A DNA stretch of 18,555 nt from DATDOY01 sp035293045 (GCA_035293045.1 DATDOY010000003.1:1-18555); one strand, 5' to 3'. Shown: positions 1 through 6,993, counted from the first letter of the stretch. Notes: generated by a model not told the origin, from the sequence alone. A program made the numbers and translations.

Positions 1-525
1 GCCGTCGGCGCCCCCGAGACGACCGGTGACGCCCAACATGCGGGGAACCGAGAAACCCCAGATGTCGGCGTCGAGCACGCCGACGGTGAACCCTCGGCGC
101 GCCAGCGCCACGGCGAGGTTGACCGTGATCGACGACTTGCCGACGCCACCCTTCCCAGACGCGACGGCGATGATGCGGGTGGTGAGCGGCACCTCGGTCT
201 CCGGAGCGGATTCGCGAGCCTTCCAGCGCACCTTCTGCATGAGCTCGGTGCGCTGCGCCGAGTCCATCTCCGAGTAGTCGACCTTCACCGACGTGACCCC
301 GGGAAGGCCCCGCACCTTCGACTCGACCTCGTCACGGATCTCGACCCGCAGGGGGCAGCTCGAGATCGTGAGGGCGATACGGACGGTGACGGCACCCTCA
401 TCGCTGATGTCGGCGCCGCGGAACATCCCGAGGTCGACGATGTCGCCGTGGAGTTCGGGATCGATGACGCCGCGCAGGATCTGCTCGACGTCGTGCTTGG
501 TGGGGAGGGTGGGGGAGTCAGCCAT
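1..525 (-). CDS. mrp: Mrp/ApbC-type iron-sulfur cluster carrier ATPase, 5' part only
   Basis: This gene runs off the left edge; 175 N-terminal residues are visible. Residues ~10-85 form a MIP18/DUF59-type domain with the usual DPEL and a cysteine at 57. A P-loop NTPase domain of the Mrp/NBP35 type follows: deviant Walker A GKGGVGKSS at 124-132 and the DADIWG switch motif at 152-157. Family members bind and hand over iron-sulfur clusters in the cytoplasm using ATP. The C-terminal half, including any CxxC cluster-binding pair, lies outside the window. The start is the ATG at 525; I see no strong Shine-Dalgarno sequence in front of it. It is divergent from a SufR-like regulator and close to an A-type carrier, so the context is cluster assembly. 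The family call is secure; calling it a carrier rather than another MinD-like ATPase rests on the fused DUF59 domain. Confidence 0.93.
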   Translation of the reverse strand, partial: MADSPTLPTKHDVEQILRGVIDPELHGDIVDLGMFRGADISDEGAVTVRIALTISSCPLRVEIRDEVESKVRGLPGVTSVKVDYSEMDSAQRTELMQKVRWKARESAPETEVPLTTRIIAVASGKGGVGKSSITVNLAVALARRGFTVGVLDADIWGFSVPRMLGVTGRLGGADG

Positions 526-562
526 GGGTGGTCACAGGATCGCGGCGTGCACGATCATCACG

Positions 563-568
563 AGGATA
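563..568 (-). promoter_or_regulatory. Candidate -10 box for the mrp-type gene
   Basis: Reading the minus strand, TATCCT lies about 38 nt upstream of the ATG at 525. No convincing -35 hexamer is visible, so this is a weak call. It lies in the 115-bp divergent region shared with the regulator gene. Confidence 0.3.
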
Positions 569-600
569 CGTCGCCATGCCGAATAAAACCGGTGTCGACC

Positions 601-630
601 TTGAAAATATGCCCCAAACCCGGGTACGGT
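601..630 (+). promoter_or_regulatory. Promoter of the SufR-like regulator
   Basis: TTGAAA at 601-606 and TACGGT at 625-630 are separated by 18 bp, a good sigma-70-type arrangement. The start codon at 641 begins only 10 nt after the -10 box, so the transcript would have almost no leader. The region is also where an autoregulating SufR-like protein would be expected to bind, but I see no clear palindrome. Confidence 0.55.
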
Positions 631-640
631 CAACGCGGAC

Positions 641-1288
641 ATGGATCGACTGGCAGTTCACAAGGCGCTCGGCGACCCCACGCGGTACGCCATCTACGAG
701 GAGTTGGCCCGAAGCCGCCAGCCCCGATCGGTGCGTGAGCTGGCCGACGCCCTCGACCTCCACCCGAACACGGTGCGCCCCCACCTCGACCAGATGCGTG
801 AGGTCGGCCTCGTCGACGTCGACGCCGTCCACCGCGGGACGGTCGGCCGGCCCCAGCACCGTTACTCCCTCGCTCCGGGCGCTCCGAACGCGGGCGTCGA
901 GCCGCCCACGCACACGTTGCTCGCCGCCCTGCTTGCCACGCTGGCCGAACGCAGCGGGGCCAGCATCGAGGACGCCGTCGCCACCGGTCGCACCTGGGGC
1001 ACCGAAGCGGTTCGACGCACCCCCTCGAAGGAGTGCGCCCCGCTCCTCCTCGCCGAGCTCGACCGGTTGGGCTTCGAGCCCGCCTCGGCGCAGCAAGGCC
1101 CGTGCCTCGACGTCGCCTTCCAGCATTGCCCGTTCAAGGAGCTTGCCGAGGCGTACCCGGAGCTTGTGTGCAACCTGCACCGAGGCATCGTCGAGGGGAT
1201 CGTCGGCGACCGGGGAATGGTCGAGCACTTTGGGGCGTTGTACGACCGCGACCCGTGCACGGTGTCCGTGACCATCGGAGTAACCTGA
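641..1288 (+). CDS. SufR-like winged-helix regulator with cysteine cluster
   Basis: A 215-residue ArsR/SufR-type transcription factor. Residues ~1-75 form a winged helix: LGDPTRYAIYEEL at the start, a recognition helix around LHPNTVRPHLDQM (40-52) and a wing ending VGRPQHRYSL. The C-terminal half carries cysteines at 132, 155, 163, 177 and 206. C163-x13-C177-x28-C206 closely resembles the ligand spacing I recall for mycobacterial SufR, whose 2Fe-2S or 4Fe-4S cluster controls repression of suf genes. The gene lies between an Mrp-type carrier and an A-type carrier, which fits a cluster-sensing regulator. The suf operon itself is not in the window, so the true target could be only its neighbours. 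The longer in-frame extensions upstream were rejected because the protein aligns with the family from the ATG at 641. Confidence 0.82.
   Translation: MDRLAVHKALGDPTRYAIYEELARSRQPRSVRELADALDLHPNTVRPHLDQMREVGLVDVDAVHRGTVGRPQHRYSLAPGAPNAGVEPPTHTLLAALLATLAERSGASIEDAVATGRTWGTEAVRRTPSKECAPLLLAELDRLGFEPASAQQGPCLDVAFQHCPFKELAEAYPELVCNLHRGIVEGIVGDRGMVEHFGALYDRDPCTVSVTIGVT
1281..1286 (+). promoter_or_regulatory. Possible leaderless -10 box before the A-type carrier
   Basis: TAACCT ends 7 nt before the ATG at 1294, the distance expected for a transcript starting on the start codon. It overlaps the stop region of the regulator gene. A weak GGAG at 1277-1280 could instead serve as a distant ribosome site in a two-gene transcript. 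Confidence 0.4.
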
Positions 1289-1293
1289 TTCCC

Positions 1294-1668
1294 ATGTCTG
1301 AGCAGACCGTTTCCCTTCGCAGCTCCACCGAAACCAAGACGGCGGCCCCCATCGCGCTGACCGACGCCGCGCAGGCCAAGGTCAGGGATCTCATCACCGC
1401 CGAGGGCGACCCCAACCTTGCGCTGCGAGTTGCCGTGCGTCCCGGTGGGTGCTCGGGCTTCCAGTACGAGATGTTCTTCGACGCCGACATCGCAGCGGAC
1501 GATCTCACCGCCGAGTACTCCGGCGTGAAGGTGGTCGTCGACCCGGCGTCGGCGCCGCACCTGCACGGTGCGAGCCTCGATTACAAGGACGGCCTCATGG
1601 AGGCGGGGTTCACCATCAACAACCCCAACGTCTCCCGCAGTTGCGGCTGCGGCCAGTCCTTCTCTTAG
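1294..1668 (+). CDS. erpA: A-type iron-sulfur carrier (ErpA/IscA/HesB family)
   Basis: A 124-residue protein of the HesB-like family that receives iron-sulfur clusters and inserts them into target apoproteins. The three diagnostic cysteines are present: C53 in RPGGCSGFQYEM and C117/C119 in SCGCGQSF near the C-terminus. About 20 residues of Ser/Thr-rich leader precede the domain, longer than in the E. coli proteins. The ATG at 1294 lies 5 bp after the upstream regulator's stop, so the two genes are probably cotranscribed, possibly with an additional internal promoter. The larger in-frame open frame starting at 1033 overlaps the regulator and is not used. ErpA and IscA cannot be separated from sequence alone; most actinobacterial single copies are called ErpA. 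Confidence 0.93.
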   Translation: MSEQTVSLRSSTETKTAAPIALTDAAQAKVRDLITAEGDPNLALRVAVRPGGCSGFQYEMFFDADIAADDLTAEYSGVKVVVDPASAPHLHGASLDYKDGLMEAGFTINNPNVSRSCGCGQSFS

Positions 1669-1749
1669 CACCGGCTCCTAGCAGCGGGTCCTGTTCTTCG
1701 CGCTCTGTGCACCCGTCCAGGGGCGCGGATCGCGAATGAGCGGTCGGTC

Positions 1750-2706
1750 CTAGCCGTCGTCGGCTTCCGACGACGACGTCGCGCCGTCTTCATCGGCTGC
1801 GTCGGCGGCGCCCGTCACCGACTCGATCAGACCGCGGACTTCGGTCCGGTCGAAGGCGCCATCGAGGCGTGCCGCCACCGCGCCACCGGGCTCGGCGGCG
1901 AAGACCCACGGCTCGGTCTCGATGCCGAAGGCGGCGACTGCCGGCGCGAACTCCTGCGCTTGGTTGTCCTTCCAGACCTCGATGTGGATGAACGTCGCTC
2001 GTTCGTCGAACTCGGGCGCAAGATCGACCATCAGGTCCAACACCGGGCCGCACACCCGACTCGTGCAGAACGCCGGAGTCGAGATCATGACGACGATCGG
2101 CAGGTCGCCACCGAGGGCGTCGTCGAGCGAGACGGCATGGAAGGGACACGCCGGCGTGCGCGTGCAGATGGGGTCCACGTCGGCCGGATCGGCGGTCGTC
2201 GGGGTCTTCACTGACGGCAGCCGGGATCCTTCCTTCGGAGCGCTCGGCTCGTCCTTCACCTCGAAGGCCACCGAGGCCGTGAGATCGCCCACGGTGACGA
2301 GCGCATCCCACACGCCCGCGGTGTCAAAGACCGCGTGCGTCACGTAGACCCCGCGATCGGGCGGGAGCCCGTCGGCGTGGAACGTCGCGGCCTGAGGTGG
2401 ACGCGCCGTTTCGTTGGGCGGGGTGAGCTCGACGATCACTTCCTCGCCCTGCACCAACTCGATGGTCTCGTCGGCCTTGAGGCGAAAGATCCCGATGGCC
2501 AACCGCTGCTCGCCACCGACGTAGAGATCCTGGCTCGCCACCTGCGCGTTCAAAGGCTGCAACCCGGGCACACTCGTCGACGTCGCGCCGGCGCCACCGC
2601 CGGCGCCCGCCTCGGTCTTCGTGTCGTCGCCCCCGCATGCGGCCGCCACGGCGGCAAGGCCGGCAGCGCTGAGGAACACCCGACGGCTCACCCCTGATTC
2701 ATTCAT
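1750..2706 (-). CDS. Tat/lipoprotein with C-terminal thioredoxin-like domain
   Basis: A 318-residue exported protein. Residues 7-13 (SRRVFLS) form a twin-arginine motif and AAAC (21-24) is a lipobox, so a lipid-anchored product on the outer face of the membrane is likely. A Gly/Ala/Thr-rich spacer follows. Residues ~55-150 look like an Ig-like beta domain. Residues ~175-300 have a thioredoxin-type pattern: VVMISTPAFCTSRVCGPV, with C214 and C219 four residues apart where thioredoxins have CxxC, then FIHIEVWKD and EPWVFAAEP. A second pair, C181 and C187 (ICTRTPACPFH), precedes it. The acidic Ser-rich tail (300-318) appears disordered. Start is the ATG at 2706; a GTG at 2691 just before the SRR motif is an alternative. 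A redox or metal-handling role is inference; no specific family name was recognised. Confidence 0.82.
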   Translation of the reverse strand: MNESGVSRRVFLSAAGLAAVAAACGGDDTKTEAGAGGGAGATSTSVPGLQPLNAQVASQDLYVGGEQRLAIGIFRLKADETIELVQGEEVIVELTPPNETARPPQAATFHADGLPPDRGVYVTHAVFDTAGVWDALVTVGDLTASVAFEVKDEPSAPKEGSRLPSVKTPTTADPADVDPICTRTPACPFHAVSLDDALGGDLPIVVMISTPAFCTSRVCGPVLDLMVDLAPEFDERATFIHIEVWKDNQAQEFAPAVAAFGIETEPWVFAAEPGGAVAARLDGAFDRTEVRGLIESVTGAADAADEDGATSSSEADDG

Positions 2707-2711
2707 GTGCG

Positions 2712-2717
2712 TATCCT
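2712..2717 (+). promoter_or_regulatory. Candidate -10 box for the 2Fe-2S/Mo fusion gene
   Basis: TATCCT ends 11 nt before the ATG at 2729. No clear -35 hexamer is visible; any such element would lie inside the divergent lipoprotein gene, since the two start codons are only 22 bp apart. Confidence 0.35.
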
Positions 2718-2728
2718 GCCGCGCAACC

Positions 2729-4453
2729 ATGGCCAACACAGATCGCGCGAGCCGAAGCGGCTCTCCTGGGGGGGCGACCGTCGCCTTCGTCCTCAACGGC
2801 GAGCCGGTGTCCGTCGCCGCCGAGCCGGCCGAGACGCTCCTGTCGGTGCTCCGCGAGCGCCTCGGGATCACCTCGGTGAAGGACGGATGCGCTCCCCAGG
2901 GCCAGTGCGGGTGCTGCACGGTGCTGATCGACGGGGCCGCCCGCGTGGCGTGTGTGACCCCGGTCGAACGCGTGGAGGGCCGCGCCGTCACGACCGTCGA
3001 GGGGCTGGCCCCGGACGTCAGCGAATCGCTGGCCGCCGCGCTCTGCGCCAGTGGGGGTTCGCAGTGCGGCTTCTGCACGCCAGGGATCATCGTTCGCCTT
3101 GCCGGTCGGGCCGAGACCGATCGCTCGGATCCGAGCCGCGCGCTGGCAGCCCACCTGTGCCGGTGCACCGGATGGCAGACCATCGTCGAAGCCCTCGACC
3201 TCCTAAAGGTCAAGAACCCCCCTTCTGTCGGCGGTTTTCGACCCTTAGGGACTCGCGATCTGGACGCGGCCGGTCGCCGCGCCGAACTCGAGGGCGGCGT
3301 GCGTCAGCGGGTCGCACCCGACGTCCCGCTCGGTCACGGTGGCTTCGCGGACGACACCGCCCCGCGCGACGCCCTCGTGGCCGTCCCCGACTCGACCGGC
3401 GGGTGGGTCGTGGCGCCGACGCTGCACGAGGCGCGCCGGCGCGCCGGCAAGGTGCAGGGCCGCAACACGCCGTCGCACCCCCCACCCCCGTTCGCCCTTC
3501 CCCCTCTTCCGGCCGGCGGCGTGCGACTCGCGACCTCGTGGGTCGAGCCTGCCTATCTCGAGACGGATGCCTCGTGGTGTGAACCCGGAGGGCAACCTGC
3601 GAGTCCGCTGGCCAATGGCGGAGCGTTCGGAGCCAAGCTCGATTCGATCGCGTCAGGGGCCGCCCGGCACCTCGCCGCCGAGCATGGCCGCGCGGTCCGG
3701 GTCGTCCTCTCGCGCGAAGACACGGTGCGTCTCGGCCCGAAGCGGCCGCCCATCGCCGCCTCCGCCGTGCTCGATCATTCCGGCGTCCATTCCGTCGTCG
3801 TCGTCGACGGCACCGTGGCGGCCCCCGGCGTCGCGTTCGCCGCGTCCTACGACTGGCCCTACGGAATCGAGGTCGACCTTCGTGTCACGACCCGTCCGCT
3901 CGCCGGACCGCCCGTCTCCGACGCGATCCGTGCCGCGGGTTGGGCGGAGCAGGTCGTGCTCGTGGAAGGCGCGCTCGAGGAGGCCGGGGTCGACCGCACC
4001 GCGCTCGTCGATGCCGCGTCGGCGGTCGTCCTCCTCGACACCTGTGCGCTCGCCCCCTCCGGAGCACGGGCGGGAGCCAGCGTCGCGGTAGGCGCGTCCG
4101 GAGAGGTCGCGGGCGTTCGGGTGAAGGTGGCCGCCGGTGATCCCCTCGACGAGGTTGTCGTGCGGTCCTACGCGATCGGTGCGGTGCACATGGCGTTGGG
4201 ATGGGTCCTCTCGGAGTCGATCGCCGTGGATCCCGAGAGCGGCGAGGTTCTCGACCTCACGATCCGCAGCTTCGGCATCCTACGAGCGCGCGAAACGCCG
4301 CCGATCGAGGTCGAGATCGTCGACGCCGCCGGTCCGCCTCTCGCGCGCTCGTCGGACGCCGTGTTCGCGGCGACGGCGGCGGCCGCGTGGAATGCTCTCA
4401 CCCGATCGCTCGGCACCCGGCCTGAAGTGTTCCCGAGCCGGCCGACCCGCTGA
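2729..4453 (+). CDS. Compact 2Fe-2S / molybdopterin-oxidoreductase-like fusion (xanthine dehydrogenase family)
   Basis: A 574-residue fusion. Residues ~16-160 are a CoxS/XdhC-type small subunit. A plant-type 2Fe-2S site has C54, C60, C63 and C75, and a second site has C113, C116, C144 and C146 (QCGFCTPG, LCRCTGW). After a linker (~161-195) comes a shrunken molybdopterin-subunit-like part. LGHGGFADDTAPRDAL resembles the N-terminal domain, NGGAFGAK (296-303) the FGGK loop, GRAVRVVLSRED (320-331) the following strand-helix, and GAVHMALGWVLSE the C-terminal domain. Normal fused enzymes exceed about 850 residues. Here a large part of the cofactor-binding region is missing, and the C-terminal segment has RSSDAV where KGVGE-type catalytic glutamate would be expected. 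It may be an electron-transfer or scaffold protein, or a decaying enzyme. ATG 2729 is preferred over ATG 2705, which overlaps the divergent start. No break in frame is seen. Confidence 0.8.
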   Translation: MANTDRASRSGSPGGATVAFVLNGEPVSVAAEPAETLLSVLRERLGITSVKDGCAPQGQCGCCTVLIDGAARVACVTPVERVEGRAVTTVEGLAPDVSESLAAALCASGGSQCGFCTPGIIVRLAGRAETDRSDPSRALAAHLCRCTGWQTIVEALDLLKVKNPPSVGGFRPLGTRDLDAAGRRAELEGGVRQRVAPDVPLGHGGFADDTAPRDALVAVPDSTGGWVVAPTLHEARRRAGKVQGRNTPSHPPPPFALPPLPAGGVRLATSWVEPAYLETDASWCEPGGQPASPLANGGAFGAKLDSIASGAARHLAAEHGRAVRVVLSREDTVRLGPKRPPIAASAVLDHSGVHSVVVVDGTVAAPGVAFAASYDWPYGIEVDLRVTTRPLAGPPVSDAIRAAGWAEQVVLVEGALEEAGVDRTALVDAASAVVLLDTCALAPSGARAGASVAVGASGEVAGVRVKVAAGDPLDEVVVRSYAIGAVHMALGWVLSESIAVDPESGEVLDLTIRSFGILRARETPPIEVEIVDAAGPPLARSSDAVFAATAAAAWNALTRSLGTRPEVFPSRPTR

Positions 4454-4484
4454 CGCAACCGCGAACCCGGAACGAGGAGACCCC

Positions 4485-4871
4485 ATGCCTGTCCAACCGC
4501 TCGACACCCCCCACGCCCCACCCGCAGCCGGGCCGTACTCGCACGCGATCCGCGCCGGCGACTGGGTCATCCTCTCGGGGCAGGGGGGCTTCGACGCCGC
4601 GACGGGGGGAATCGCGGAAGGCGTCGAGGCTCAGACGCGTCACACGCTTGCCAACATCGAGACGGTGCTCGGCGACTGCGGCGTGAGCATGACCGACGTC
4701 GCCAAAGTCACGGTCTATCTCGCCGACATGGACGACTTTGCCGCCATGAACGAGGTCTACGCCGCGGCCTTCGCCGGCCACAAGCCCGTCCGGACGACCA
4801 TTCAGGCCGCCCGACTCCCGCTCGACCTGCGCGTTGAAATCGAAGTGTGGGCCTTCAAGCCGACGGCGTAG
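4485..4871 (+). CDS. ridA: RidA family reactive-imine deaminase
   Basis: A 128-residue RidA/YjgF/UK114 protein. RidA hydrolyses reactive enamine/imine intermediates, such as those from pyridoxal-phosphate enzymes, to the keto acid and ammonia in the cytoplasm. The active-site set is present: Y18 in GPYSHA, R103 in VRTTIQ and E118 in RVEIEVWA, with R and E 15 residues apart as in E. coli RidA R105/E120. GGFDAATGGIAEG and TVYLADMDDFAAMNEVY are further family blocks. A good ribosome site, AGGAG, lies 5 nt before the ATG. The gene is 31 bp downstream of the 2Fe-2S/Mo fusion and probably shares its transcript. RidA often occurs near amine or purine catabolic genes, but nothing here specifies the substrate. 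Confidence 0.93.
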   Translation: MPVQPLDTPHAPPAAGPYSHAIRAGDWVILSGQGGFDAATGGIAEGVEAQTRHTLANIETVLGDCGVSMTDVAKVTVYLADMDDFAAMNEVYAAAFAGHKPVRTTIQAARLPLDLRVEIEVWAFKPTA

Positions 4872-4884
4872 TCAGCACCGCGGG

Positions 4885-4890
4885 TAACTT
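4885..4890 (+). promoter_or_regulatory. Leaderless -10 box of the small membrane protein gene
   Basis: GGGTAACTT places TAACTT exactly 7 nt before the ATG at 4898, and no Shine-Dalgarno sequence is present. This fits a leaderless transcript; the -35 region is not recognisable. Confidence 0.45.
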
Positions 4891-4897
4891 CGCACCC

Positions 4898-5050
4898 ATG
4901 GATTGGCTCGGAGGAGTTGCCGTCGTCGCGTTCTTGGTCCTCGTCGGTCCGTTCAGCCTGTTCGTCGGCGGGATGCTGTGGTCGGCGCTCATTGGGTACG
5001 CCGCCACCGAGGACGCCGAGGATCGATATCCCGATTCCGAGTCGGTCTAG
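4898..5050 (+). CDS. Small single-pass membrane protein, 50 residues
   Basis: The product begins MDWLGGVAVVAFLVLVG. A hydrophobic stretch from about residue 4 to 33 could span the membrane once, or form a tight hairpin around G17-P18. The C-terminus (ATEDAEDRYPDSESV) is acidic and hydrophilic. The start at 4898 is chosen over the in-frame ATG at 4847, which lies inside ridA, because the hydrophobic segment starts right after it and a TAACTT box sits 7 nt upstream. It is a plausible real gene, but it has no recognised family and no obvious functional partner. It converges on the Hsp70-like gene, with 24 bp between the stops. Confidence 0.6.
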   Translation: MDWLGGVAVVAFLVLVGPFSLFVGGMLWSALIGYAATEDAEDRYPDSESV

Positions 5051-5054
5051 TACC

Positions 5055-5070
5055 GCGCGGGGTAGCGCGC
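5055..5070. terminator. Weak hairpin between convergent genes
   Basis: GCGCG at 5055-5059 and CGCGC at 5066-5070 can pair around a 6-nt loop in the gap between the small membrane gene and the Hsp70-like gene. The stem is short and lacks a T-run, so this is a tentative bidirectional terminator. Confidence 0.25.
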
Positions 5071-5074
5071 TCGC

Positions 5075-6982
5075 CTAGCCCGGAAGGTCCACGCAGTTTC
5101 CGGTGTCGAGGTCGGTCTTGCCGTCGTTGTCGACGTCGGCGACGTTGTGGTCGTGGTCCGCAACCACGACGCAGATGCCACCGGCGCCGGGGGGCTTCTT
5201 CGCCAAAAGGAAGAAGTCGTCGTCCTTGGTGATGTCCGTCAGCGGGCCGAGGTCGGTTCCCCACAGCAGCCACGCCCCCGGAGTCGGGCCGTTCCCGCCG
5301 GCGTTCACCGTCGGGAGCGTGTCCCAGAACAGGTGGACGTGGAACGACCCCGCGTCGTTGACGTTCGGGACGAAGTCGAAGGCCTCGAGGTCGATCAGGT
5401 ACCGGTCGGCCTCGAGGCGCACGTCGGTGATGCGGGCGGCCGTGCCTTCTGGGTCGCCCTCACTCCCTGAGCCACCACCTCCGGCCGACTTGTCCGTCGT
5501 GGGAGTGTCGTCGCCTTCGGTGTCGGGGCTCGTGGACGCGCCGTCACGCGACGTCGTCGCCGTGGCGCTCTCGCCGGGTCCGTCGTCGCCTCCGCCCAAC
5601 ACGAGGATGCCGACGACGATGAGAGCGACCAACCCCGCGACCGCTCCGATGAGGGGGAGCGGCGCTCCGCGCTTCTTCGACGGCGACGACGCGGACCGCG
5701 CAGGCGTTGGCGCGCCGGCCCCCGCATCGGATCCGACCGGGGGTGGGGGTGGGGGCGGCGCGGAGGACGCGCTCGCGTCGTCGTTCGGTGTGAGTGCTGG
5801 GGTGTCGAGGGGTGGGGGAGGAGGCGGTGGGAAGGGACTCCCGGCAGCGGGTTCCTCGGTCTCGACGCCGGGTCGAAGGTCGACGGTCTCGGGCGCGGGC
5901 GTCACGGCCGTCGCCGTCGCCCCGCGGCTCGCCTGAATGGCGGCCCCGAGCGCGATCGAGTGCTTCGGATGGGCGTCCACCGCCACGGGTCGGCCGAGCT
6001 CACCGCCGACGAGCTGGGTGACGAGCGGAATCCGTGACGATCCGCCGACGAGGAGCACGGCGGAGATGTCAGCAGGCTCGACGTTGGCCGAGGCGAGCGC
6101 CCGCCGCAGCGCGCTGATGGTCTCCTGCAACGTCGGGCGGATCATCGCTTCGAACTCGGTGCGCGTGAGGCGCACTTCCGTGGAGATGTTGGGCAACATG
6201 ACGGGGATCGAGACATCCGAGTCGTTGGAGAGCGCCTCTTTGGCCTCGATCGTGTCCTGACGCAATCGGGCCATCCCGGCCATCGCCGCGGGCTCCTTGG
6301 GGTCGAGCTGTTCGAGCTGGCCCTCGAGCGACCGCCGAACGTGGGCGAACACCGCCTCGTCGAAATCGACGCCGCCGAGGCGTTCGATTCCTTCGGGCGT
6401 ACCCAGGATTTCCCAGCCGGCGTCCGTCTTTTGAAGCACGGCGGCGTCGAACGTTCCGCCACCGAGGTCATAGACGGCGATCACGGAACCGGGCTCTACC
6501 CGGGCATTGGAGGCGTAGTAGATGGCGGCCGCCTCGGGTTCGGTGATGGTGCTCGCGACGTCGTCGAGTTCGGAAATGCGCAGGGCCTGGGCGAGAAGGT
6601 CCTTTTTGTAGGGCCCCCAGTTCGCCGGGTGGCAGACCGTGATGTGATCGGGCCTCCCTCCCTCGAGTTCCGCGACGGCGTCGACCGTCCAGCGCAGGAG
6701 CTTCCCCAGGAGCGTCTCCGCTGAGTACGGCGTCCCGCCCAGGAGGAGCGGCGTCGGGTCGCCGATCCGCCGCTTGAATTCCCGCGCGACGCGGTCGGGC
6801 TCGGTGACGCCCCGTCGGTTGGCGGCGTCCCCCGTGAGGATCTGTTCGTCCTCTCGGAGGAAGACGGCGGAGGGAATGGACGCGGCGCGATTGCCCAATG
6901 TGACAATCTCGACCCGTCCGTCGCGGTGTACGGCAGCGGCCGTGTAGGTCGTTCCCAGATCGACCCCGAGCTGGTAACCCAC
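5075..6982 (-). CDS. Membrane-anchored Hsp70-like ATPase with extracytoplasmic calcium-motif domain
   Basis: A 635-residue protein. Residues 3-352 are a complete Hsp70/actin-fold nucleotide-binding domain: phosphate-1 loop DLGTTYT (8-14), FKRRIG (69-74) containing the K70 equivalent, TEPEAAAIYYA (147-157), phosphate-2 DLGGGTFD (172-179) and adenosine loop VGGSSRIP (312-319). No DnaK substrate-binding domain follows. Instead there is a proline-rich linker with two runs of seven or more prolines (385-391, 409-415), a basic KKR at 436-438, one transmembrane helix (~441-463), an acidic Ser/Thr/Gly spacer, and a ~120-residue outer domain. That domain ends in an EF-hand/dockerin-like loop (DVDNDGKTDLD, 616-626) flanked by C604 and C630. 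The start is GTG, with GGGAG 6 nt upstream. It is divergent from iniB, so a role in the Ini system is inferred. Confidence 0.9.
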   Translation of the reverse strand: MGYQLGVDLGTTYTAAAVHRDGRVEIVTLGNRAASIPSAVFLREDEQILTGDAANRRGVTEPDRVAREFKRRIGDPTPLLLGGTPYSAETLLGKLLRWTVDAVAELEGGRPDHITVCHPANWGPYKKDLLAQALRISELDDVASTITEPEAAAIYYASNARVEPGSVIAVYDLGGGTFDAAVLQKTDAGWEILGTPEGIERLGGVDFDEAVFAHVRRSLEGQLEQLDPKEPAAMAGMARLRQDTIEAKEALSNDSDVSIPVMLPNISTEVRLTRTEFEAMIRPTLQETISALRRALASANVEPADISAVLLVGGSSRIPLVTQLVGGELGRPVAVDAHPKHSIALGAAIQASRGATATAVTPAPETVDLRPGVETEEPAAGSPFPPPPPPPLDTPALTPNDDASASSAPPPPPPPVGSDAGAGAPTPARSASSPSKKRGAPLPLIGAVAGLVALIVVGILVLGGGDDGPGESATATTSRDGASTSPDTEGDDTPTTDKSAGGGGSGSEGDPEGTAARITDVRLEADRYLIDLEAFDFVPNVNDAGSFHVHLFWDTLPTVNAGGNGPTPGAWLLWGTDLGPLTDITKDDDFFLLAKKPPGAGGICVVVADHDHNVADVDNDGKTDLDTGNCVDLPG

Positions 6983-6988
6983 CCAATA

Positions 6989-6993
6989 CTCCC
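6989..6993 (-). promoter_or_regulatory. Ribosome site that fixes the GTG start of the Hsp70-like gene
   Basis: On the minus strand GGGAG stands 6 nt before GTG 6982. The GTG is followed directly by the Hsp70 N-terminus GYQLGVDLGTT, so no other start is plausible. Confidence 0.7.

Noticed and set aside
1669..1749. Search for a terminator between the convergent A-type carrier and lipoprotein genes
   Set aside because: I saw no stem longer than a few base pairs and no T-run.
2621..2728. N-terminal extension of the 2Fe-2S/Mo fusion, beginning inside the lipoprotein gene
   Set aside because: It would overlap the divergent lipoprotein's signal sequence; the iron-sulfur domain needs no extension.
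2707..3213. N-terminal extension of the thioredoxin-like lipoprotein
   Set aside because: It would bury the Tat motif and lipobox inside the protein and run antisense to the 2Fe-2S domain.
2707..3582. Alternative-frame open frame across the 2Fe-2S gene
   Set aside because: Arg/Pro-rich shadow; the other frame holds all eight iron-sulfur cysteines.
5103..5180. Dockerin/cellulosome link of the Hsp70 C-terminus
   Set aside because: Only one DxDxDG loop is present and no cohesin or glycosidase genes are near; it is reported simply as a calcium-type motif.
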